A stretch of DNA of 64,000 nt, from the NCBI RefSeq assembly GCF_030408555.1, contig NZ_CP047048.1:2232001-2296000 (forward strand). Direction: 5' to 3'. The stretch is from Corynebacterium aurimucosum (GTDB lineage Bacteria; Actinomycetota; Actinomycetes; Mycobacteriales; Mycobacteriaceae). Below are positions 17,923 through 30,665 of this stretch, piece by piece. Within the stretch, counting starts at the first letter, position 1. The number at the start of each line of letters is the position of its first letter. The notes below the pieces were generated by a model. The model ran no database searches and was not told where the DNA came from. It was given only the letters and a program-made list of their open reading frames with translations. Made by a program: the position numbers and the translations under genes.

Positions 17923-19287
17923 ATGGCAGAAACTATTGAACAGGCCAGCGAGACCGTAGAGGCATGGCTGAAGCAAGAAGACGCTATTGATCCTAAAAAG
18001 GCCCCTCGCCTCCAGGAACTCTTAGCTCGCGTTCCCCGTCAAGAGCTCATCGCGATTGTAGAGCGCCAGAATGCGCTCCGCGCTGCGCTAGCCCTCCGCC
18101 TGCTGCCACGGGAAAAGTCCATCGCGGTCTTTGATGCGCTCGATGCAAAGCACCAGGCGGACATCATTGATGAGCTGGGGAATGCCGATGTTTATGAATT
18201 CTTCGACGAGTTGGATCCCGAAGACCGCGTGGCGCTCTTGGATGAGCTGCCCGCCGAGATTGCGGATCGCCTCCTCCGCTCACTAACCCAGACGCAGCGC
18301 GATGTCACCGGAGTGATCCTTGGCTACACGAAGGGCTCCGTCGGCCGTCGTATGTCGCCAGAGGTGCCCGACATTCACCCGGAAATGAGCATGGAAGATG
18401 CCCTGCGCACACTACGCGATACCGCCGATGAACTGGAGACCATCTATACCGTTCCGGTGACGCGCAAGGACCGTCGCCTGGTGGGCGTCGTAAGCCTGCG
18501 CGATCTCTTCACGGCGAAGAGGGGCGTGCTCATTGAGGACATCATGAAGGAACCGGTTTATGCGCGGGCGACTGCTGACGCTGAAGAAACCGTACGGTGG
18601 TTCCTGCCCCTCGATATGCTGGCGCTGCCGATTGTGGATGATTCCCACCGCCTCGTTGGTCTTCTTACGTGGGACGATGCCACGGACATCATGGAGGAAG
18701 CGGACAGCGAGGACTCGGCTCGTTCCGGTGGTACGGAAGCGCTCCAGCAGCCTTACTTGTCGACGCCGTTGCTCAAGCTCGTTCGCTCCCGCATTCTCTG
18801 GCTGCTCGTGCTCGCTGTGTCAGCGTTGTTGACCGTGCGGGTTCTCGATTCCTTCGAGGACACCCTGGCCAAGGCGGTCGTACTTTCTCTGTTTATCCCC
18901 CTCCTCACTGGCACGGGCGGCAATACAGGAAACCAGGCGGCTACTACAGTGACCCGTGCGCTCGCGCTTGGCGACGTCCGAACGCGCGACCTCCTTTCCG
19001 TAATGTGGCGCGAGCTGCGCGTCGGAATGCTGCTCGGCGCCGTACTCGGACTGGCTGGTCTCGTCTTGGCGACGGTGGTCTACGGCCTCGATATCGGTAT
19101 CGTGATCGGCTCCACCCTGTTTCTTATTTGCTCGATGTCAGCGACCGTTGGCGGGCTCATGCCGATTGTGGCCAAGACGGTTGGTGCGGACCCTGCTGTG
19201 TTTTCTAACCCGTTCATCTCCACGTTCTGTGACGCGACGGGCTTGATTATCTACTTCTTCATCGCAAAATCGGTGTTGGGCATCTAG
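17923..19287 (+). CDS. mgtE: Magnesium transporter MgtE
   Basis: A 454-residue Mg2+ channel. The acidic MgtE N-domain occupies about 30-140 (YEFFDELDPEDRVALLDELP), paired CBS domains about 150-265 (IYTVPVTRKDRRLVGVVSLRD, ALPIVDDSHRLVGLLTWDD), and a five-span pore about 285-454. The pore has PLLTGTGGNTGNQAATTVTRALA and the C-terminal SNPFISTFCDATGLIIYFFIAK, which carries the conserved ion-site Asp. AAAGG lies 7 bases before the ATG. Gating by cytosolic Mg2+ through the N and CBS domains is known for the family. Confidence 0.95.
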   Translation: MAETIEQASETVEAWLKQEDAIDPKKAPRLQELLARVPRQELIAIVERQNALRAALALRLLPREKSIAVFDALDAKHQADIIDELGNADVYEFFDELDPEDRVALLDELPAEIADRLLRSLTQTQRDVTGVILGYTKGSVGRRMSPEVPDIHPEMSMEDALRTLRDTADELETIYTVPVTRKDRRLVGVVSLRDLFTAKRGVLIEDIMKEPVYARATADAEETVRWFLPLDMLALPIVDDSHRLVGLLTWDDATDIMEEADSEDSARSGGTEALQQPYLSTPLLKLVRSRILWLLVLAVSALLTVRVLDSFEDTLAKAVVLSLFIPLLTGTGGNTGNQAATTVTRALALGDVRTRDLLSVMWRELRVGMLLGAVLGLAGLVLATVVYGLDIGIVIGSTLFLICSMSATVGGLMPIVAKTVGADPAVFSNPFISTFCDATGLIIYFFIAKSVLGI

Positions 19288-19389
19288 TCCGATAAGACCC
19301 GCTAAGCTCCATCGCGCGACCTGCCTAACTAACTGCGGCCGCGCTAGAGCCTCACCATCTTCCTGGACACAGTCCCTGGCGCGCGCTAG

Positions 19390-19634
19390 AGCAGCCGAGC
19401 TTCCACCTGTATGGCACCGGCGGCACTTACTATGTGGTTGCCGATGTGTCTTCTACCGGCTTAAGCGGCATTGACTTCTGCATGCAGCTGCCCGAAACGA
19501 AGGGCGTGGCCGCCATCCCGCTAGCCGCTTTCACGGACAACCCGGAACCGTGGAAGTGCAAGGTGCGCTTTGCTTTCTGCAAGCGCCCTGAGGTCATCCG
19601 GGAGGCAGTCAGCCGCCTCACGGCTGCCTCTTAG
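19390..19634 (+). pseudogene. C-terminal remnant of a DapC/YbdL-like aminotransferase
   Basis: Reading from about 19390, FHLYGTGGTYYVVADVS...IDFCMQLPETKGVAAIPLAAF...WKCKVRFAFCKRPEVIREAVSRLTA matches the last about 80 residues of class I PLP aminotransferases (N-succinyldiaminopimelate or methionine aminotransferase type). The PLP-lysine and dimer regions are missing and no start codon precedes the homology. In-frame upstream sequence to the stop at 19326 is unrelated and contains a 10-base repeat GCGCTAGAGC (19341 and 19383). This is a decayed gene, not a functional small protein. Confidence 0.72.
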
Positions 19635-19838
19635 AGGCTTAGGTGCAGCAGCACGTAAAGAGCGCAGGCCCCTACCTGTACTTTCGGGTCTGTATTTTTG
19701 GGTGTCTTTGGACGTGGGGTTCAGTCGGCTGCTAGCGCAGCACCGTAGATGGTTTAAAGGTGCCATCAACGGGTTAATGCTGGGCCCGCCCCCTTTTTTT
19801 GTTGTTGTGGGGGACGGTGAACACCGCAAAACGAAAAG
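19635..19838. other. Intergenic region before the rRNA operon end
   Basis: About 200 bases without a gene. A run of eight T at 19793-19800 next to GCCCCC-type sequence is present but does not form a clear terminator. It separates the aminotransferase remnant (plus) from the 3' end of the rRNA operon (minus). Confidence 0.5.
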
Positions 19839-19878
19839 AGAGAGACCGTTGAAACAGTAGTGTTTCAACGGTCTCTCT
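19826..19878 (-). terminator. rRNA operon terminator
   Basis: Perfect 18-base stem (19839-19856 with 19861-19878) around a 4-base loop, followed in the minus direction by CTCTTTTCGTTTT. It is the strongest terminator in the window and sits about 30 bases after 5S. Confidence 0.92.
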
Positions 19879-19908
19879 TTGTTGTGTATTGAGTTGTTGT
19901 TTTGTTTG

Positions 19909-20028
19909 GTGTCGGCGGTTTCTTACTCTCCCACAACCTCCCGGTTGCAGTACCATCAGCGTTAGCAGGCTTAGCTTCCGGGTTCGGAATGGGTCCGGGC
20001 GTTTCCCTGCTGCTATAGGCCACCGACA
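19909..20028 (-). rRNA. rrf: 5S ribosomal RNA
   Basis: About 120 bases with the conserved core CGAACCCGGAAGCTAAG and terminal helix GTCGGTGG/CCGCCGAC. It is the third gene of the operon 16S-23S-5S. The ends are estimated to within a few bases. Confidence 0.95.
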
Positions 20029-20159
20029 AACACTCGAGGCATCTTTGTGCCTGGTTGGGTGTGTTGTGTCAGATACTGTGTAGTGGACGCAAGCGACAGT
20101 GTGAATAATTGTGTCTTTGTTGTGTTTGTTGTTTCCACACTCGAAAAGGAGTGTGTGTG

Positions 20160-23230
<3,071 letters not shown>

Positions 23231-23674
23231 CACAACCAACAAGGCAACCACCACAAAAGCAGCAGAAGACAGTGTTGGTGTGAACACACAAAACACAAAA
23301 GAACAAAGAAATCACACAAACCACAACCCACCACCAACACACGCACAAAGCACGTATCAGCAGCAAGCATATGGTTTAATGCTCGCGTCCACTATACAGT
23401 TCTCACACAACACCCCACACCAGCCCAACAACCAGAACATTAAGCACTCTGACCATCAAGCTCATGTGGGTTAAACAACCAGGGAACAATGCCCCAGACA
23501 CCCAACAATGCACCACGTACTTTTAAAAAATGTTAGTCAACCATTCTGGTTAAGATGTATCTCCACCCGATTAAACAAACGGTGGCAGCAAAACAATCGT
23601 TCACTCAACCACCACGCACATGAAAACACTCACATGCTTAAAGACACCAACTGGTGCCACAAATAAAGCTCCTT
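23231..23674 (-). other. 16S-23S spacer without tRNA
   Basis: A spacer of about 440 bases, AT-richer than its surroundings, with no cloverleaf for tRNA-Ile or tRNA-Ala, as is usual in Corynebacterium. It presumably carries the processing stems flanking 16S and 23S. Confidence 0.8.
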
Positions 23675-25193
<1,519 letters not shown>

Positions 25194-25714
25194 AAGGCCG
25201 TGAAAAGCCCAAACCTAGACAAACAGACAAACCACACCGCATGATGCAAACACACCACACGGACTGGCTATCCAAAAATTACATAAAGAAAAAATCCAAA
25301 AACCAACCCCCAACCCGACGGGGATATACAAGGAGGCTGGCCCAGTCAGAAGATTTTAAACAATACGCCCAAACAACTTATGTTATTTACAATGACGCCG
25401 CTAAAAGGAAAAGCGCCATCCGGCATACACCAACCGTGCCACACATACGGCACAACACGGCCAAAACAAATAAAATCAACCAACAAAAAAGTACATTGGC
25501 ACACTATTGAGTTCTCAAACATCATCCGCACACCACAACAAAAATTAACCAAACGTTAACCCTCTTGCAGCGGCCCGAACAACACTACCCAACAAGCTCA
25601 ACCAAAGTCAAACCCGCCGAACAACCATTGCCCGAACATCTACCACCAGTTAACCTCCCGGCTACCTCGCGGCGACCTCGATAAATATACGCACACCCCC
25701 AACAAACAACAAAT
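25194..25714 (-). promoter_or_regulatory. rRNA operon leader and promoter region
   Basis: About 520 bases without a gene, upstream of 16S. In minus orientation a candidate promoter TTGACT-N18-TAGTGT lies at 25582-25611. At 25496-25518 the strand reads TTGAGAACTCAATAGTGTGCCAA, an element widely conserved before actinobacterial 16S genes, probably for antitermination or processing. Other rRNA promoters may exist further upstream. Confidence 0.6.
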
Positions 25715-25744
25715 CCCCAGTTCAACCGTGGGATTGAACCGGGG
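25715..25744 (-). terminator. Terminator of murA
   Basis: Eleven-base arms (CCCCAGTTCAA at 25715-25725, TTGAACCGGGG at 25734-25744, one mismatch) around an 8-base loop. A T-rich tract (TTTGTTGTTTGTT) follows on the minus strand. It insulates murA from the rRNA promoter. Confidence 0.8.
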
Positions 25745-25766
25745 AAACGTCGCCAAGCACGGCGCC

Positions 25767-27041
25767 TTAGTAGAGCTCTTCCTCCTGAGTGCGCTCGATC
25801 GTGGCGCCCAAGGCCTGGAGATTCTCCACAAAGTTGGGATAGCCGCGATCAATGTGGAAGACATCGTGCACGGTGGTCGTCTCATCCGCACACAGTGCAG
25901 AGAGCACCAACCCGGCGCCTGCGCGGATATCGGAACTCCAGATATGCGTCGAAGACAGACGCTCCTGCCCGCGGATGACTACGTGGTGTCCATCAACTTG
26001 GGCATCGGCGCCAAGGCGGAGCATCTCATCGACGAAACGGAAGCGCGATTCGAAGACATTCTCCGTAATGATGGAGGTGCCTTCCGCCACGGCGGAAAGA
26101 CCAATAGCAATAGGCTGAAGATCCGTAGGGAAACCGGGGTACGGCAGGGTTTGATAATCCACGGCGCTCGGGCGACCGTCCATGCGCACCCGGAAACCGT
26201 TCACATAGTCCTCAATGTCAGCGCCGGCAGACTTGAGCTTTTCCAGCGGCAGGTGCAGGTGCTTAGGAGCAATGCCACCCACCGTAATATCACCGCGAGT
26301 CATCACAGCAGCATAGGCCCAGGTACCCGCAACGATGCGGTCGCCGATAACCTCGTGCTCTGTTGGTTGCAGCTTGTCCACTCCCCGAATGGTGATGGTG
26401 GATGTCCCCTCCCCAGAGATATCGGCTCCCATCTCCTTGAGCATCGTGCACAAGTCGACGATCTCCGGTTCGCGGGCGGCATTGTGGAGTTGAGTTTCAC
26501 CATCAGCAAGCACGGCGGCGGTAAGAATGTTCTCCGTCGCGCCGACGGAAGGGAAATCAAGCCGGATATTTGCCCCGTGGAGACGATCAGCTTCCGCCAC
26601 CACAGCACCGTGTTCGATGCGTGTGCGCGCACCCATCTTCTCCAGCCCGGACTGGTGCATATCCAAGGGGCGGGAACCGATGGCGTCACCGCCTGGCAAT
26701 GCCACCTTCGCGTGACCGCAGCGCGCGGTCAACGGTCCCAGCACACACACGGAAGCGCGGAATTGACGCACCGCATCGAAGTCCGCGTTGGAGTGCAGCT
26801 CGGCCGGGGTGGTGATGCGCACGGTGTGGCCATCAATCTCCACGGTGCAGCCAAGGCCCTCAAGGACCTTTCGCATTAGAGGGACATCGAGAATCTCAGG
26901 ACAGTTGGTCAGCGTGGTGGTGCCCTCCGCCAACAGTGCCGCAGCCATCAGCTTCAGCACACTGTTTTTAGCACCGTCAACCTTGACGGTGCCCTGCAGG
27001 CGCGCCCCACCGGAGACAATAAATTGGTCTTTCACGCCCAC
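25767..27041 (-). CDS. murA: UDP-N-acetylglucosamine 1-carboxyvinyltransferase, Asp variant
   Basis: First committed step of peptidoglycan synthesis: transfers enolpyruvate from PEP to UDP-GlcNAc. The 424-residue product has the KNSVLK site (Lys25) near the N-terminus and the mobile loop [15 protein letters not shown] at 115-129. Position 119, the catalytic Cys in E. coli (LPGGCTIG), is Asp, as in Mycobacterium tuberculosis. This keeps activity but blocks alkylation by fosfomycin. It follows ramA on the same strand by 15 bases and ends at a terminator. Confidence 0.96.
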   Translation of the reverse strand: MGVKDQFIVSGGARLQGTVKVDGAKNSVLKLMAAALLAEGTTTLTNCPEILDVPLMRKVLEGLGCTVEIDGHTVRITTPAELHSNADFDAVRQFRASVCVLGPLTARCGHAKVALPGGDAIGSRPLDMHQSGLEKMGARTRIEHGAVVAEADRLHGANIRLDFPSVGATENILTAAVLADGETQLHNAAREPEIVDLCTMLKEMGADISGEGTSTITIRGVDKLQPTEHEVIGDRIVAGTWAYAAVMTRGDITVGGIAPKHLHLPLEKLKSAGADIEDYVNGFRVRMDGRPSAVDYQTLPYPGFPTDLQPIAIGLSAVAEGTSIITENVFESRFRFVDEMLRLGADAQVDGHHVVIRGQERLSSTHIWSSDIRAGAGLVLSALCADETTTVHDVFHIDRGYPNFVENLQALGATIERTQEEELY

Positions 27042-27056
27042 CCAACTTACCTACAA

Positions 27057-27896
27057 TCAGGGCAACGCGCCTATACGACGGGCCGCATTAACCGCCTCAT
27101 AGCGAGTATGCGCACCCAATTTGCGCATGACAGAACGCAGATAGGACTTCACAGTTTCGGCACCAATGCCCATCTCCTCGGCAGCCTCAACGTTGGTATG
27201 GCCAAGGGCGACGCAAGAAAGAACATCGAGTTCGCGCGCGGACAGCTTGGTGGACTGCTTCACACGGACCGGAGAGACCATCTGATCACACAGTGCCTCA
27301 AGCTCCTTGCGAAGGTCTTCATCATTGACGCGGTTAGCCAGCATCCGCAGCTTGGAGTGCGTCGAGCGCACCTGCTCCCATTCGGCACCGTTCATCACAT
27401 GGCCGCGCGCAGCACCACCCTTACCACCATCGGCCCGGCGCAGTGCGGAATTAACCGCCAAATCCTGCTCGAGGCAGCGGGCAGTCATGGTGACCTCCTC
27501 GATCACCTTGTCACCCAAGCGCACCGGCGAATGAACACCGACATAGAGGACTCCACGGATCTCACGCTGAACGGTAACTGGGACCGCCACGATGGAGTGC
27601 AGGCCTTCGTCTTGAATATAGCGGTCATTCTCATGGCTAATCGTGGTAGCGCGGGTGTAATCGGAAACACCAACCGCGCGGCGAGTACTAACAACGCGCC
27701 CGCCGACGCCCACGTTCGCGTCAATCACCAAGTTCTGCAAAGCCGGGGTCCGCAGACCTACCCACTGGGTAATCTGCAGGCGATTATCCGGCAGCAAGGT
27801 TCCGTACATCGTGACGGGGATTCCCGTTGCAGTCTTCAGCGACGAGAGCGCTGCGCGTACGGCTTCGTCGTCATCCTTGAGTCGGTGCGGCTCCAT
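27057..27896 (-). CDS. ramA: RamA, GAF-LuxR-type regulator of acetate metabolism
   Basis: A 279-residue global transcription factor of carbon and acetate metabolism in Corynebacterium. It has a GAF-like domain at about 10-150 and a LuxR-type HTH at about 213-279 (KLSARELDVLSCVALGHTNVEAAEEMGIGAETVKSYLRSVMRKLG). The sequence closely matches C. glutamicum RamA as I remember it. The ATG at 27896 has AAGAGAGAG 4 bases upstream. The longer ORF lacks support. Its targets in C. glutamicum include acetate and cell-wall genes. actA, an acetate-activating gene, lies 5 kb away. G-rich RamA-like stretches (ACGGGGGT) lie just upstream, which may mean autoregulation. Confidence 0.95.
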   Translation of the reverse strand: MEPHRLKDDDEAVRAALSSLKTATGIPVTMYGTLLPDNRLQITQWVGLRTPALQNLVIDANVGVGGRVVSTRRAVGVSDYTRATTISHENDRYIQDEGLHSIVAVPVTVQREIRGVLYVGVHSPVRLGDKVIEEVTMTARCLEQDLAVNSALRRADGGKGGAARGHVMNGAEWEQVRSTHSKLRMLANRVNDEDLRKELEALCDQMVSPVRVKQSTKLSARELDVLSCVALGHTNVEAAEEMGIGAETVKSYLRSVMRKLGAHTRYEAVNAARRIGALP

Positions 27897-28078
27897 GAGA
27901 CTCTCTCTTACTCGGGGGTAACCAGCAGGTGCACCCACATTCCCCGCCTGAAACGGGGGTAGGTGAACACTATTTGCGAAGTATAACCGGCCGACGGGGG
28001 TAATTCTAAATCACGGCCCACCCTTCTCCTCCACCCCGAATCCCACATACGATGCCCGAATGCTCGGTTCAGAATTTA

Positions 28079-28094
28079 TATACCACTCTGTCTA
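28079..28094 (+). promoter_or_regulatory. Candidate McbR operator upstream of cysK
   Basis: TATAC-N6-GTCTA matches the C. glutamicum McbR site TAGAC-N6-GTCTA with one mismatch. It lies about 60 bases before the cysK start. McbR represses sulfur-assimilation and cysteine/methionine genes there, so placement fits. No regulator is in the window. Confidence 0.5.
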
Positions 28095-28152
28095 CCGTTG
28101 GGGTGTAAGGTGTCTGCTGTACATCAGAAGTTATTTTCAAGGAGTCCACATC

Positions 28153-29088
28153 GTGGCTGTATATGACAACATTCTCGAGACCATCGGCGGCACCCCGCTC
28201 GTCCGCCTCAACCGCCTAACCGAAGGCCTCGGCGCTGAGGTCCTCGTGAAGGTTGAGTCCTTCAACCCCGCAAATTCCGTCAAGGATCGCATCGCCAAGG
28301 CGATTGTCGACACCGCCGTAGAATCCGGCGAGCTGAAGCCAGGCGGCACCATCGTCGAGGCCACTTCCGGCAACACCGGTATCGGCTTGGCACTCGTCGG
28401 CGCCGCCCAAGGTTACAAGGTCATCCTCACCATGCCGGAGACCATGTCCAACGAGCGCAAGGTTCTGCTGCGCGCTTATGGAGCAGAGATCGTCCTCACC
28501 CCGGGCGCTGCGGGCATGAAGGGCGCTGTAGAGAAGGCCAACGAGATTATCGCCGAAACCCCCAATGCCATCCTGGCTTCCCAGTTCGCCAACGAAGCCA
28601 ACCCAAAGATCCACGAGGCAACCACCGGTCCTGAAATCTGGGAGGACGCCGAGGGCAAGGTTGACGCCTTCGTGGCTGGCGTCGGAACCGGCGGCACCGT
28701 CACCGGTGTTGGTCGCTACCTGCGCTCTCAGAACCCGGATACCTACCTCGTAGCCGTAGAGCCCTCCGATTCCCCTGTTCTGTCCGAGGGCAAGGCTGGC
28801 CCGCACAAGATTCAGGGCATCGGCGCTAACTTCGTCCCAGAGGTTTTGGACCGTGAGATCCTCAACGAGGTTCTTACCGCAACCACCGAAGAGTCCGTGT
28901 CCACCGCCCGCAAGCTGGCTACCGAAGAAGGCCTGCTCGTTGGTATTTCCTCCGGCGCCAACGTCTCTGCAGCACTCAAGCTGGCCGCTCGTGACGAGTT
29001 TAAGGGCAAGACCATCGTCGTTGTCGCCCCGGACTTTGGTGAGCGCTACGTCTCCACCATTCTCTTCGAGGACATCCGCGAAGCTTAA
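28153..29088 (+). CDS. cysK: Cysteine synthase A (O-acetylserine sulfhydrylase)
   Basis: PLP enzyme making cysteine from O-acetylserine and sulfide. The 311-residue product has the PLP lysine K44 in NSVKDRIAKA, the substrate loop TSGNTGIG at 71-78, and the phosphate loop GVGTGGTVTG near 177-186. The GTG at 28153 has AAGGAG 8 bases upstream. The 31 codons before it in the open frame lie in the promoter region. cysE follows after a terminator, giving the two-step serine-to-cysteine pathway with adjacent but separately transcribed genes. Confidence 0.97.
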   Translation: MAVYDNILETIGGTPLVRLNRLTEGLGAEVLVKVESFNPANSVKDRIAKAIVDTAVESGELKPGGTIVEATSGNTGIGLALVGAAQGYKVILTMPETMSNERKVLLRAYGAEIVLTPGAAGMKGAVEKANEIIAETPNAILASQFANEANPKIHEATTGPEIWEDAEGKVDAFVAGVGTGGTVTGVGRYLRSQNPDTYLVAVEPSDSPVLSEGKAGPHKIQGIGANFVPEVLDREILNEVLTATTEESVSTARKLATEEGLLVGISSGANVSAALKLAARDEFKGKTIVVVAPDFGERYVSTILFEDIREA

Positions 29089-29152
29089 GGAATAGTCAAC
29101 ATGGCTCTCCGCGGGACGTCGCCAAGCACGGCTCCGTGATGAGCCTCCGAAT

Positions 29153-29184
29153 AAAAGCGCCCTCTGTGCTAGGGGGCGCTTTTT
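29153..29184 (+). terminator. Terminator between cysK and cysE
   Basis: Stem AGCGCCCT (29156-29163) with AGGGGGCGCT (29171-29180), followed by TTTTCTTTCT. A-rich upstream sequence makes it potentially bidirectional. Confidence 0.85.
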
Positions 29185-29206
29185 CTTTCTGGATAGGATG
29201 GTTCGC

Positions 29207-29770
29207 ATGCACATCTTGAAGATGATTCGTGAAGACCTCGCCAACGCGCGCGAGCATGACCCGGCCGCGCGCGGCGACGTCGAGAATGCCGTGGTCTATT
29301 CCGGCCTCCACGCTATTTGGGCGCACCGCATCGCCCACCGCATGTGGAAGCATGGTTGGCGCGGCCCCGCACGTATCCTGGCACAAGTAAACCGCTTCTT
29401 CACCGGTATTGAGATCCACCCTGGTGCCACCATCGGCCGCCGTTTCTTCATTGACCACGGCATGGGCATCGTTATTGGTGAAACCGCCGAAATCGGCGAT
29501 GGCGTGATGCTCTACCACGGGGTCACGCTCGGCGGCCAGGTGCTCACGCAGACCAAGCGCCACCCAACGATCGGGGACAACGTGACCATCGGTGCCGGCG
29601 CCAAGGTACTAGGCCCCATCACCATCGGCGAAGGCTCCGCAGTAGGCGCTAACGCCGTGGTGACGAAGGATGTGCCCGCTAATCACACCGCTACGGGTAT
29701 TCCGGCTAAGAACCGTCCTCGCAAGAAGAATGAGCGCATCAAGCTGGTGGACCCGGACTACTACATCTAA
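29207..29770 (+). CDS. cysE: Serine O-acetyltransferase
   Basis: Acetylates serine with acetyl-CoA for cysteine synthesis. The 187-residue product is a short-form SAT. Helices at about 1-60 are followed by left-handed beta-helix hexapeptides ([41 protein letters not shown]) with the catalytic DH pair in FIDHG. The CysK-binding C-terminus ends in DPDYYI with the usual terminal Ile. I chose the ATG at 29207 because TAGGATGG lies before it. The ATG at 29198 lies inside that ribosome site. Confidence 0.95.
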   Translation: MHILKMIREDLANAREHDPAARGDVENAVVYSGLHAIWAHRIAHRMWKHGWRGPARILAQVNRFFTGIEIHPGATIGRRFFIDHGMGIVIGETAEIGDGVMLYHGVTLGGQVLTQTKRHPTIGDNVTIGAGAKVLGPITIGEGSAVGANAVVTKDVPANHTATGIPAKNRPRKKNERIKLVDPDYYI

Positions 29771-29788
29771 GAGCCCCAGAGCCTGTCC

Positions 29789-30082
29789 TTAGAGGCTGCC
29801 CTCACGCTTAGTCAGACGCTGGTATTCAGGGTTCTTCTCAATAAACCGCGCTACGGCACTGCACGTTGGGATGACTTGGCGGCCTACCGTCGAGTCATCA
29901 TCCAACGCCGCCTTAATGAGCGGCTTGGACAGGCCTTGGCCTTGAAAGGCCTCAGAGATTTCCGTGTGCGTGAACTCGCGCGTGGCTGCGGAGTCACTGT
30001 ATTCGGCAAAACCCGCTTCCTCGCCATCGACGGTAATAACGAAGCGGGATTGATCGGTTTGGTGCGCAACAGAAGTAGTCAT
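29789..30082 (-). CDS. Small GNAT-type N-acetyltransferase (YjdJ/NATD1-like)
   Basis: A 97-residue single-domain acetyltransferase of the short GNAT group. FVITVDGEEAGFAEYSDS (about 13-30) and TREFTHTEISEAFQGQGLSKPLIKAALDD (about 33-61) carry the acetyl-CoA loop Q-G-Q-G-L. The end reads PTCSAVARFIEKNPEYQRL. It is convergent with cysE. The upstream strand reads straight into the tRNA terminator at 30115-30140, so it must have its own promoter. The ATG three codons upstream (30091) is an alternative. Substrate unknown. Confidence 0.85.
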   Translation of the reverse strand: MTTSVAHQTDQSRFVITVDGEEAGFAEYSDSAATREFTHTEISEAFQGQGLSKPLIKAALDDDSTVGRQVIPTCSAVARFIEKNPEYQRLTKREGSL

Positions 30083-30111
30083 GCCGCCCATTAAACCAAA
30101 AAATGCACCAA

Positions 30112-30140
30112 AAAAGCCCCCTCCAAAAATGGAGGGGGCT
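30112..30140 (-). terminator. Terminator of the tRNA-Asp/tRNA-Phe unit
   Basis: Perfect AGCCCCCTCC/GGAGGGGGCT stem (30115-30124 and 30131-30140), 6-base loop, then six T on the minus strand. Confidence 0.9.
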
Positions 30141-30146
30141 ATCTTG

Positions 30147-30219
30147 TGGCCAGAGCCAGGATCGAACTGGCGACCCCACACTTTTCAGGCGTGTGCTCTA
30201 CCGACTGAGCTATCTGGCC
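30147..30219 (-). tRNA. tRNA-Phe (anticodon GAA)
   Basis: 73-base cloverleaf with anticodon loop CTGAAAA, acceptor GGCCAGA/TCTGGCC and discriminator A. It is the last of the minus-strand tRNA cluster before the terminator. Confidence 0.97.
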
Positions 30220-30239
30220 AGAAGCCACTAGGACTTCGG

Positions 30240-30313
30240 CGACCCTGACGGGACTTGAACCCGCGACCTCCGCCGTGACAGGGCGGCGCGCTAACCAACT
30301 GCGCCACAGGGCC
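30240..30313 (-). tRNA. tRNA-Asp (anticodon GTC), copy 1
   Basis: 74-base cloverleaf with loop CTGTCAC, acceptor GGCCCTG/CAGGGTC and discriminator G. It is identical in sequence to copy 2 at 32025-32098, from which the IS element now separates it. Confidence 0.97.
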
Positions 30314-30484
30314 ATTTTTAGTTTTCTCTTGTGCGCTGGGCACGAATAAGTACTCTACACACAGCTAGATAAGCACAGCAAATCAGCACGTCAGACTCAG
30401 TTTTACCGTGCACTAGACCTCGGTATACAGCCCACCCCACAGCACCTAGACCTATAAGCTTTCCCGCTCCACCGGCGGCATGCG
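30314..30484. other. Spacer between tRNA-Asp copy 1 and the IS element
   Basis: About 170 bases. On the minus strand an open frame (…LLAHAAGGAGKLIGLGAVGWAVYRGLVHGK…QRTREN) ends at 30318 and stays open across the pre-insertion junction, but no start codon or ribosome site is found. It probably contains the promoter of the Asp-Phe tRNA unit rather than a gene. Confidence 0.4.
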
Positions 30485-30492
30485 CCAGCAGG
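30485..30492 (+). repeat. Left target-site duplication (8 bp)
   Basis: CCAGCAGG, repeated directly at 31940-31947 immediately outside the right end of the IS. An 8-base duplication is usual for IS256-family insertions. Confidence 0.88.
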
Positions 30493-30665
30493 GGCTTAAG
30501 GGACATTTCGTGTGGATAAACCGATACGGATTCCTGGGGCAGCCTGGGATAATGCGGTGATCTTGATTTTGGATCGGTTCCAACGGCCCGATCTGTGAAA
30601 TCAACACTGGATAGTCCTAGGTCTGTGATAGGAGGACTGCTGCTGGTGCGGTAAGGCCAATTCCT

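Noticed and set aside
23231..23674. tRNA genes in the 16S-23S spacer
   Set aside because: No cloverleaf or conserved TTCGAA-type T-arm is present in either orientation.
29101..29139. A 12-codon frame ([12 protein letters not shown]) right after cysK
   Set aside because: Although a purine-rich stretch precedes it, the peptide is tiny, unconserved in appearance and sits in the terminator leader.
30318..30490. Minus-strand frame across the IS insertion site as a gene disrupted by the IS
   Set aside because: After removing the IS the frame stays open but has no start codon or ribosome site and would run through a tRNA terminator.
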